48,143 bases of DNA from CAZOBJ01 sp964577825. Lineage in GTDB: Bacteria > Planctomycetota > SZUA-567 > JAFGNG01. Both the position numbers and the translations under genes were made by a program. Shown piece after piece: positions 8,277 to 14,800 of the stretch (positions are counted from its first letter, which is position 1; the number at the start of each line of letters is the position of its first letter). The notes beneath the pieces are model-generated. The model saw only the letters and a list, made by a program, of their open reading frames with translations, searched no databases and was not told where the DNA came from. Location of the stretch: NCBI GenBank assembly GCA_964577825.1, contig CAZOBJ010000014.1, positions 1 to 48,143 on the forward strand, written 5' to 3'.

Positions 8277-9563
8277 TCAACCGTCGTCCTTGACCAGCAA
8301 CCTGGCCGCCCGCGCCGCCACCAATTGGCAGGGCAGGCAGTAGGGGGAATTCTCGGTGCTGCCTTGCTCCGGGCCCTGCGGAAAGGTGATGGACTCGTAT
8401 GCCGTGAGGTGCCCCTCGGCCTGGTGAAAGGCCACGTGCCCATACAGGCTCAGCAGGAAGTCCCGCTTGCGCCCCAGGCGCCACAGGCCGTAGAGGTAGT
8501 CGGCCAGCATCCAGTCGTCGATGAAGTGCTCGAGCCGGCTCATGCCGCAGAACTGTCCGCCGCCATGCAGTCGTGCCTCCACCAGGCGGTTGGCCATGTC
8601 CTCCGGCAGCAGCCCGCTGGAGAGCATCTCGAACCAATACCGGCCATTCGCGTACGAGGCGTCCTTGGTCGCGGTCAGGCGCTCCGGCCGTTCTGCGGGC
8701 TCGGCCTGGGCGGGCAGCCACCAGTCGGTCTTGTCCTTGGGCCAGGTGGCCTCGATCGACGCGAGCGTGTCTTCGTGCAGGCGCTTGGCCGCCTCACGCG
8801 CCCGGGCGGCAAGGCTGGGCGGGGTCGTCTTGCGACGATTGAAGAGCCGGCTGAACTCCAGGAGGCCCCTGGCCACCCACAGGTTGTTGTGGAAGTAGGC
8901 CCTCTCCTTCTTGCGCTCGTCCGCTTCGGGCGAGCCGCGCAGCAGGGCGACGTCGTCGCGGCGGGCTTCTTCATGCATGTGCAGCAGGCGCCCGGCCATA
9001 CGCTCCAGGGGTGCCGCGCAGTGGCGCAGCCAGCCGGCGGGCCCCGCACGCGCCTTCAAAAGCGCCGCCGTGTAGAGGAGCTGCCCGTATTCGCTTAGCG
9101 CCGGTCCATAGTAGTCGATCGTGCCGTCCACGCGCACGAACCGCAGCAGCCAATACCGGAAGAGTCGCGTGGCGCGCTCGTGCAGCCCCCAGGCCGACAG
9201 CGCGTCCACCGCGGCAATGATCACGGGCGGAAAAGAGTCGTGCGGGCGCTGCCAGAAGAGCTTGGCTCCGTACTTGGGATGGTCGCCCTGGAACGTGGCG
9301 TCGATGCTTGCGAGCCCGGTCTGCACGGACAGGTCCAGGAACGGGTGGCCCGTGTCCACGTGCGGGCGAAGTTCGAGCCTGTGGATGTTCGCCTGGATGA
9401 GTCGCGGGTCGAACACGGGCTCGCCCGTAAGCGGCGGCAGCAAGTCTCGGATGCGGTCGAGGTCCGGCGTCTCGTCGGGCGCCAAAAGCTCCTCGCGCAC
9501 GGGGTCCGTGCGATAGCTCTCCCAGGGGGCGCGCAAGTCAGCGGCGGTCCTCTTCGTGGTCAT
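8277..9563 (-). CDS. conserved hypothetical, probable alpha/alpha six-hairpin glycosidase-like protein
   Basis: This 428-residue cytosolic protein (ATG 9563 behind GAGGAGAGG) is not one I can name. It lacks a signal peptide and is rich in Trp/Tyr-bearing helices: LFRYWLLRFVRVDGTIDYYGPALSEYGQLLYTA, a run around NNLWVARGLLEFSRL, and DDWMLADYLYGLWRLGRKRDFLLSLYGH. The helical-hairpin rhythm and aromatic-acidic motifs resemble the six-hairpin glycosidase superfamily (inference; no catalytic pair identified). The C-terminus carries a CxxC (PYCLPCQL). It is convergent with the uracil-DNA glycosylase gene and lies 114 bp downstream of the phosphatase-superfamily gene on its own strand, so it may be a fourth member of that envelope unit. 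Confidence 0.75.
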   Translation of the reverse strand: MTTKRTAADLRAPWESYRTDPVREELLAPDETPDLDRIRDLLPPLTGEPVFDPRLIQANIHRLELRPHVDTGHPFLDLSVQTGLASIDATFQGDHPKYGAKLFWQRPHDSFPPVIIAAVDALSAWGLHERATRLFRYWLLRFVRVDGTIDYYGPALSEYGQLLYTAALLKARAGPAGWLRHCAAPLERMAGRLLHMHEEARRDDVALLRGSPEADERKKERAYFHNNLWVARGLLEFSRLFNRRKTTPPSLAARAREAAKRLHEDTLASIEATWPKDKTDWWLPAQAEPAERPERLTATKDASYANGRYWFEMLSSGLLPEDMANRLVEARLHGGGQFCGMSRLEHFIDDWMLADYLYGLWRLGRKRDFLLSLYGHVAFHQAEGHLTAYESITFPQGPEQGSTENSPYCLPCQLVAARAARLLVKDDG

Positions 9564-9677
9564 GCAAACCTCTCCTCACCGGGGCCAACGGCCGCAACAG
9601 AGACTGCGGCGTGTTTCCTTCGCCTCAACCCCTGAACAAGCGCGCGAGCACAAGTGTCGCGTGTTCTACGGGACAGC

Positions 9678-11237
9678 TCAAGGTGTCCTATCCTTTTCGG
9701 ACGTGCTTCGGACCGCACCCGCGGTGCGCAAGAGCTCGGTCACGTCTTCGTATCCGTCTTCCGGCTTGTCGAGTGTGCGCGGGAACCAGGCCCGGTCGGG
9801 CAGGCGCTTCAGGTCGGCGTCCAGGTACGCGTTGGCCACCACGCGAAAGGTGTTCACCGGCGTGATGCCCGGCCACACGAGGTCCGGGTCGCGGTCCGGC
9901 AGGCGAAGGGCGTTGAGGATGGGCATGCGCTCGCGAATGTAGCGCACACGCGCGTCGGCCGCGTGCGGCGCGGGGAAGGTGGTGCCCGGGCCGTGGTCGC
10001 CCTGGATCACCAGCACGACAGGCCGGTCCGAGGCGGCCACCACGCGGTCCACCAAGTCCAGCACCTTGCGGTTGGCGAACCGGACCTGGTCGAGGTAGTG
10101 CGCGGCGGGCGCCCAGTCTGTCTGGTCCAGACGCAACACCGCGCCGGCGCGCGGCTCGCCGGAGGCCGCGAACAGGTACGGCGGGTGCGGCAGGATGAGG
10201 TGCGCGAACACGCACACCGGGCCGTCGAACCGTGTCCGCAGCTCGGGCAATCGGTCGAATGCGGAGAGGATGTGCTCGCGGTGCGCGCGGCGCAGGAGCG
10301 AGAGCGTGGTCTCCTGCGCGCACGCGAGGAGCGAGCTTCGCGCGAGCACGTACACGAACTCCTGCGCGCCCATGCGCTGCACGTTCAGGTCGGCACGCGG
10401 GTTGGAGGCCGTGTACGCAGCCGAAGACCCCCAGTGCATGTATCGGTACCCGTGTGCGCGCACGAGGGCGAGGAGGCGATTGTCCTCCAGCAGCTTGCGC
10501 GCCCGGGCGCGCGGGTAGGGGGCGGGCAGGTACCGCATATTGAGAGTGGACCCTAGGCTGAGCAGGGTGCTCGGGTAGTTGGCCACACTCGCCTCGGCCA
10601 CGTTGAAGCCGCGCGCCTCTAGACCCTCCAGAAAAGGCGTGTTGTCGAACCCGAAGTACGTGGCCAGTACGTCCGCGCGGCCGTACCCGTCGAGCACCAG
10701 GTAATAGATGTCCGGGGCGTTCGCAGACGCGCGTACGGCGGCGGGCGCGCTCGGGGCCTGCGCCTCGGGCGCGGAGTCCCCGTCGAAGGCATACGCAACA
10801 AGCTGCACCAGGGGCACGGCCAGGAGCACGGCGCCCGCCAGGTTGAGGACGCGCGTCCAGGCCTCGATGCTCGCGCGTCGTCGCGCCAGGGCCCATCCGA
10901 TCGCCGTGAACATCGCGAGCCACAGGGGCACGAGCAGCCAGTCGTCGCCCAGGCTCACGTCCAGGCCCAGGGCCTGCGCGCGCACGGGTTCGAGCACGTT
11001 GCGCGCATGTCCGTAGTACAGGAACGCGCACGCGGCCACGGCCTCCGCCACGGCTCCGCGGCGTGCGCTGTGCAGCGCGAACCCGGCCACGGTCCACACA
11101 AGGAGCGTCGCGCCCATCAGCACGAGCGCCGGCCAGACGAGCACCCCGGGGGTGAGCTGGTGCGCGTTGCGCGCGTACAGGGCCAGGAGCGGCGCGAGAG
11201 CAAAGCACACCGGGTGCACGGGCCAGGGGCGGGTCAT
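9678..11237 (-). CDS. membrane alkaline-phosphatase/sulfatase-superfamily protein (LtaS-like)
   Basis: This 519-residue protein starts at ATG 11237, whose ATGA overlaps the stop of the upstream methyltransferase gene, so the pair is translationally coupled. About five TM helices (roughly 9-22, 31-53, 62-76, 99-117, 130-150) precede an extracytoplasmic catalytic domain. The domain opens DIYYLVLDGYGRADVL (176-191, metal Asp183), continues with HLILPHPPYLF and has the late metal motif VIQGDHGPGT. This is the superfamily of phosphoglycerol and phosphoethanolamine transferases and sulfatases, which act on lipid-linked or surface glycans. Presence beside a kinase-like/methyltransferase fusion and a YVDPGSGS peptide points to an envelope-glycan role (inference). 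Substrate is unknown. Confidence 0.85.
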   Translation of the reverse strand: MTRPWPVHPVCFALAPLLALYARNAHQLTPGVLVWPALVLMGATLLVWTVAGFALHSARRGAVAEAVAACAFLYYGHARNVLEPVRAQALGLDVSLGDDWLLVPLWLAMFTAIGWALARRRASIEAWTRVLNLAGAVLLAVPLVQLVAYAFDGDSAPEAQAPSAPAAVRASANAPDIYYLVLDGYGRADVLATYFGFDNTPFLEGLEARGFNVAEASVANYPSTLLSLGSTLNMRYLPAPYPRARARKLLEDNRLLALVRAHGYRYMHWGSSAAYTASNPRADLNVQRMGAQEFVYVLARSSLLACAQETTLSLLRRAHREHILSAFDRLPELRTRFDGPVCVFAHLILPHPPYLFAASGEPRAGAVLRLDQTDWAPAAHYLDQVRFANRKVLDLVDRVVAASDRPVVLVIQGDHGPGTTFPAPHAADARVRYIRERMPILNALRLPDRDPDLVWPGITPVNTFRVVANAYLDADLKRLPDRAWFPRTLDKPEDGYEDVTELLRTAGAVRSTSEKDRTP

Positions 11238-12616
11238 GTCGCGCGCCTCGCCATGGCGTACAGCACGCGCCCGGACTCGGGCAGGGGGTGTACGCGGCGG
11301 ATAGAGAACTTCCGCTCGAACGCGGCCTCGAAGTGCGCGCGCGTGTAGTCGGCGAAGAGCTCCTCGCGGCCGGCGAGCATGCCCTGGACCTGGCTGTCTT
11401 CGCGGGGCACGAATTCGACGAGGAGATCTCGGCACAGGCCCGCCAGGACCTCGGCGATCTGGTTCAGGGGCACGTTGCGCCCTACGGCCAGATGGTGGAC
11501 GAGCGCGAGCGCCAGGGCCACGTCGGCCGGCCCGCGGTCGAACAGGCTGGCGCGCTCGCGGTTCGCCCAGCCCAGGCACGGGCTCGGGTTGGCGAGGTCC
11601 ATGAGGAGCGGCAGGATGCGCGCATCCGCCCCGCCGCGCACATCCTGGTACGCGGACTCCACGCAGGCCGGGTCGGCGTCGAAGGCCGCGACCCGCGCGC
11701 CGCGCTCTGCGGCCAGACGGCTGAACGCGCCCGTGTTCGCCCCGAGGTCCCACACGGTCGAGGGCGCGGTCTCGTCCACGAACGCCGCCACGGCGTCCCG
11801 TTTCGCGGCCCACGCAGCGGCCGAGTAGTTGCACAGGTTCGCGTACCCGGTCCAGGTCGATCCGCTGGCGGGCGCGTGCAGTCTCCGCACCGTGCGCGCG
11901 AGCGAGTCGATGAGTCCGGCCAGGCCCAGCCGGCCCATGCGCGCCTGTCGCGGCCGGGGGCGGCCGGCCCATCGGCGCTGCGCCCGCGCGTGCAGGTGCA
12001 GATGCGCGGCAAGCCCCGTGCGCAGGCGCGTGCGCAGAGGCAGCATGCGCGCGGCGGCCCCAAGCGGGATTCCGTCCAGGTGCACGCGCAGCAGCCTGCT
12101 CGCGCCCGGGTCCGCATAGGCCATGAGCGCCAGGGGCGCGAGGAACTGCTCGCAGAACTGCCGGTACCCGGTCCAGGGCGCGCCGTCCTCGTACAGGCCG
12201 AAGGAGAGCGTGTCGATGAACACCGCGCGTCCGGCGGCGCGAAGCTGCACGTTGAACGCGCTCGCGTCCCGGAGCGTAAGCCCATGGGCGAGGGCGCGGC
12301 GCTGGATCTCTAGGGTCAAGAGCGCCGCGTCGCGCAGCGCGCTGAAGCACCACTCGTACGGATAGGAGACAAGAGGCACGGGCTCGGGCGCGAGGACCTT
12401 GTAGGCGCGGTCGGGCTCAAGCGGCGGCTCATCGGTCTCTTCGTGCCTGACCAAAAGGCCGTCGCGCGCAAGCTCGTCGTACAGGCCGCAGGACATGAGC
12501 CGGTCGTAGGCCGGACGCGCGGCGCGGTTGATCTGGCGCAAGAGCCGCCCCCCGCGCCGGAACACGAAACCCCAGGGATCGCGGAACGACCCCGGGTGCG
12601 GCCGGTCATCGGGCAT
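11234..12616 (-). CDS. kinase-like domain fused to class I SAM-dependent methyltransferase (NoeA-like)
   Basis: This protein has 460 residues from ATG 12616; a GTG six bases upstream is possible but sits too close to the GGGA box. The C-terminal third has SAM motif I WDLGANTGAFSR (289-300), an acidic loop AAFDADP and ALALVHHLAVG, like nodulation-type NoeA methyltransferases. The N-terminal part shows a spacing I recognise from aminoglycoside-phosphotransferase-type kinases: AYKVL with Lys73, then Asp117-x4-Asn122 in RDASAFN and Asp135 in FIDT. The Asp-to-Asn (+5) and Asn-to-Asp (+13) spacings match the HGDxxxxN...IDW loop, although the His of HGD is replaced. This suggests a two-activity enzyme such as a glycan kinase/methylase (inference). 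It overlaps both neighbours. Confidence 0.82.
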   Translation of the reverse strand: MPDDRPHPGSFRDPWGFVFRRGGRLLRQINRAARPAYDRLMSCGLYDELARDGLLVRHEETDEPPLEPDRAYKVLAPEPVPLVSYPYEWCFSALRDAALLTLEIQRRALAHGLTLRDASAFNVQLRAAGRAVFIDTLSFGLYEDGAPWTGYRQFCEQFLAPLALMAYADPGASRLLRVHLDGIPLGAAARMLPLRTRLRTGLAAHLHLHARAQRRWAGRPRPRQARMGRLGLAGLIDSLARTVRRLHAPASGSTWTGYANLCNYSAAAWAAKRDAVAAFVDETAPSTVWDLGANTGAFSRLAAERGARVAAFDADPACVESAYQDVRGGADARILPLLMDLANPSPCLGWANRERASLFDRGPADVALALALVHHLAVGRNVPLNQIAEVLAGLCRDLLVEFVPREDSQVQGMLAGREELFADYTRAHFEAAFERKFSIRRVHPLPESGRVLYAMARRAT

Positions 12617-12839
12617 CGTCACGATTCCCAGATCCGCGGCCGAAGAGCCGCGCGAAGAACCCCTTGACCGACCCCCAGAAGAGCCGCAGGCCGAAGGCCG
12701 CGCCGAACAGGCTCGCGAGCACGAGCTGGAGCAGGATGCTCCCCGACCCGGGGTCTACATACGCGTGCGCGGGCGGGCCGATGACAAGCACCGCCGTGCA
12801 TCCGCCCAGGGCCGTGAGCAGATAGCGGGTCCGGTTCAT
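12606..12839 (-). CDS. small secreted/membrane protein with YVDPGSGS motif
   Basis: This 77-residue protein starts at ATG 12839 behind GAGGAG. A signal-peptide-like segment (about 5-26, ending PPAHA) is followed by YVDPGSGSILLQ, a second hydrophobic helix (VLASLFGAAFGLRLFW) and a basic tail. Many bacteria encode such 'Y(I/V)DPG(T/S)GS' peptides of unknown function beside a methyltransferase and an alkaline-phosphatase-superfamily membrane protein, as here. Its last 11 bases overlap the methyltransferase start, so the three genes form one coupled unit. An accessory subunit or anchor for the membrane enzyme is a plausible but unproven role. Confidence 0.75.
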   Translation of the reverse strand: MNRTRYLLTALGGCTAVLVIGPPAHAYVDPGSGSILLQLVLASLFGAAFGLRLFWGSVKGFFARLFGRGSGNRDDAR

Positions 12840-12891
12840 GCGCGCTCCTCGCAGCAGCGTCTTCAGCAGCGCAGCGGACGCCCAAGTGTCG

Positions 12892-12919
12892 AGCGTATGA
12901 TTCGCAAGGCTTGATGCAA
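12892..12919 (-). promoter_or_regulatory. weak candidate promoter for the YVDPGSGS/methyltransferase/phosphatase unit
   Basis: On the minus strand TTGCAT (12919-12914) is separated by 16 bp from TACGCT (12897-12892). Both boxes match consensus poorly; they are listed because this 100-bp gap must hold the promoter if the unit is not read through from the MBL gene. Confidence 0.25.
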
Positions 12920-12939
12920 GGACTTTCGTGTGCGGCCGG

Positions 12940-13659
12940 TTACAGGATGACTTCCTGGCCGTCGTGCGCAATGCCCGCATTCATCCCGCGTTCGCGTCCC
13001 ATGCGGGCCACCAGCGGCCCGAGACGGCGCTCGTCGCCCGCCACGATCGCCGCGCCGCAGTGGGTGAACAGCGCCCGCGGCACGCCTTCCTTCTCGCACC
13101 AGGTCAGCTGGGTGCGAAGCGGGGTGTGGCCGATCAAGCGGCCTTTGATCTTGCGCACCATGCTGCGGCGCACCGTGGCCCCGTCGCCCACGTACAGGTC
13201 CGCGCCGGCCAGGGCCTCGTCCCGCTCGGGGATGTATACGACGTCGGGTACGTAGAAGATCGTGGCTCGTCCCGCGCGCACCCGGTAGCCCACCGCCGGG
13301 GCGCGAATCGAGTGGACCACCGCGAACGCCTCGAACGAGATGCCCGCCACGCGCACGGGCTCGCGCGGCCGGATCGTGCTCCGCGTGCGCACCGGAAAGG
13401 CGTCGATCGCCTGCCACGTGTCCTGCGTGGCGTACACGGGGCAGGGCGCGCCGTCGCGCAGGCCGAAGGCATGGTCCGGATGCCCGTGGGTGAGCACGAT
13501 CGCGTCCGGTCCGATGCGCGCCACGCGGCCGATCCAGTCCTCGCCGCAGTCGATCAGCACCGTCCGGCCGCGGTAGGCCACGAGCAGCGCGGCGTGTCTG
13601 CGGTGGCGGCGGTTGCGAGGGTCGATGTACCCGCGCGTGCCCAGGAAGGTGAGCTTCAC
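12940..13659 (-). CDS. MBL-fold metallo-hydrolase
   Basis: This 239-residue protein starts at GTG 13659, which overlaps the TGA of the upstream HhH gene by four bases (GTGA). It opens VKLTFLGTRGYID and has the metallo-beta-lactamase metal motif LTHGHPDHA (HxHxDH), a later AVVHSIRAPAVGYRV, VGDGAT and a C-terminal HCG segment. The start resembles the RNase Z / phosphorylcholine-esterase-like and SNM1-like groups, which hydrolyse phosphoesters, but no RNase Z exosite arm is visible. Coupling to a DNA-binding HhH protein hints at a nucleic-acid substrate (inference). Confidence 0.85.
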   Translation of the reverse strand: MKLTFLGTRGYIDPRNRRHRRHAALLVAYRGRTVLIDCGEDWIGRVARIGPDAIVLTHGHPDHAFGLRDGAPCPVYATQDTWQAIDAFPVRTRSTIRPREPVRVAGISFEAFAVVHSIRAPAVGYRVRAGRATIFYVPDVVYIPERDEALAGADLYVGDGATVRRSMVRKIKGRLIGHTPLRTQLTWCEKEGVPRALFTHCGAAIVAGDERRLGPLVARMGRERGMNAGIAHDGQEVIL

Positions 13660-14567
13660 GCCGCGCCCCCGCCCGCTCGCGTGTCGCCCGATTCGTCCTC
13701 GTAGTAGGCGCGGCATTCGCGCTCGCGGCCGCGTACCACGCGCCGCCCCTCCAGGGGCCCGCGCGGTGCCGTGACCACGGTGCACTGGTCCTGCCCGTGC
13801 GCGCCCTGGTAGTAGATGACCACCCAGTCGCGGGTCTTGTCCAGGTCGTGCGCGCGCGCCGTGTTGGAGAAGAGCACATGGAACTCCCACTCGTCGCGCT
13901 CGGTCTCGTACACGGGCAGCCAGGCCTTGCCCTCCGGATTGAACCGGCGGGGGGCGATGGTGCGCAGCTTCCCGGCCTCTGCCTTGTCCCTGTACTCTCG
14001 GTCGATGTCGAGGAGCACGTCCACGGGCGGAGCCTTGGCCGCGGCGGCGCGCTCGGCATCGGCGCGCAGGCGCGCGCGGCGCCTGGACGAGCGTCCCAGC
14101 ATGCCGGCCAGGCCGTCGCGGATGCCTCGCAGCCTTTCCTCGCCCACGCCGCCGACCCGGGCGAGCCGGCCGTCGTGCGCCGCGAGCTCCAGGTCCTCCA
14201 GGGTCTGCACGCCCAGGGCATCGTGGATCCGCTTGGCCAGGGTGGCCCCGACCCCGGGCACGCGGCTGAACAGGGCCTCCGGGTCCACCTCGCCCTCCAG
14301 CCGCTCGGCGAGCCCCAGGCGGCCGGTGGTCACGATCTCGCGCACGGCCCCGGCCAGGCGCTTGCCCACCCCGGGCAGATCCTGCAGGGCCTCGGTGCCG
14401 CCCGATTCGAGCAGGTCCCGTACGGGTTCGTCCGCGCCGCGCACGGCCTGGGCCGCGCGGCGGTAGCTGCGCACCCGAAAGGGGTTCGTGTCCTGGAGCG
14501 CCAGGAGATCCGCCACGTGGTCGAGCAGGTCGGCCACGTCCTCGTTGCTCACCGGGTCCGCACTCAT
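13656..14567 (-). CDS. HhH DNA-binding protein related to PolX N-terminus, no polymerase or PHP domain
   Basis: This 303-residue protein uses ATG 14567, eight bases after GGGAG; the ATG six bases upstream is too close to that box. The first 150 residues match the PolX N-terminal region domain for domain: NEDVADLLDHVADLLALQDTNPFRVRSYRRAA, then LPGVGKRLAGAV and VPGVGATLAKRIHDALG, then VGGVGEERLRGI. After a basic linker (RSSRRRARLRADAE) there is no GS...DxD palm and no PHP metal site. The C-terminal domain of about 90 residues (WEFHVLFSNTARAHDL, DWVVIYYQ, VVTAPRGPLEGRRVVRGRE) is one I cannot name. Likely a branched- or gapped-DNA-binding protein working with the overlapping MBL enzyme (inference). 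Confidence 0.82.
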   Translation of the reverse strand: MSADPVSNEDVADLLDHVADLLALQDTNPFRVRSYRRAAQAVRGADEPVRDLLESGGTEALQDLPGVGKRLAGAVREIVTTGRLGLAERLEGEVDPEALFSRVPGVGATLAKRIHDALGVQTLEDLELAAHDGRLARVGGVGEERLRGIRDGLAGMLGRSSRRRARLRADAERAAAAKAPPVDVLLDIDREYRDKAEAGKLRTIAPRRFNPEGKAWLPVYETERDEWEFHVLFSNTARAHDLDKTRDWVVIYYQGAHGQDQCTVVTAPRGPLEGRRVVRGRERECRAYYEDESGDTRAGGGAA

Positions 14568-14599
14568 ACGCATGTCTCCCACCCCTGCACCCGCGTGAG

Positions 14600-14628
14600 A
14601 TTCTACGCGCCGCGCTCGTGCGATTCCA
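14600..14628 (-). promoter_or_regulatory. predicted sigma-70 promoter for the HhH/MBL pair
   Basis: On the minus strand TGGAAT (14628-14623), 17 bp, TAGAAT (14605-14600), placing transcription about 27 bp upstream of ATG 14567. The -10 matches 5 of 6 consensus bases; the -35 is weak. Confidence 0.42.
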
Positions 14629-14687
14629 GTGCCGGGCCGACCGCGGCCTTGTTGCGCGCCGTGGGCGACGACGGCCACGAACACCCC

Positions 14688-14716
14688 TTGCCATTTCCGT
14701 TCCCGCGGTCTACGAT
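14688..14716 (+). promoter_or_regulatory. predicted sigma-70 promoter for the Sel1-repeat gene
   Basis: TTGCCA (14688-14693), 17 bp, TACGAT (14711-14716). The implied leader is about 78 nt, and a GGAGGG box lies before ATG 14801. It is divergent from the HhH/MBL promoter at 14600-14628. Confidence 0.5.
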
Positions 14717-14800
14717 AAGGAAGGTGTCGGGGCATCGACCGGGCGAGGCGTGGGAGGCGCGTGCCCTACATCCACACAAGCGCTAGAGGGAGGGTCGGCC

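Noticed and set aside
11238..12353. N-terminal extension of the phosphatase-superfamily protein
   Set aside because: The open frame runs through the methyltransferase gene; the ATGA overlap at 11237 is the natural start.
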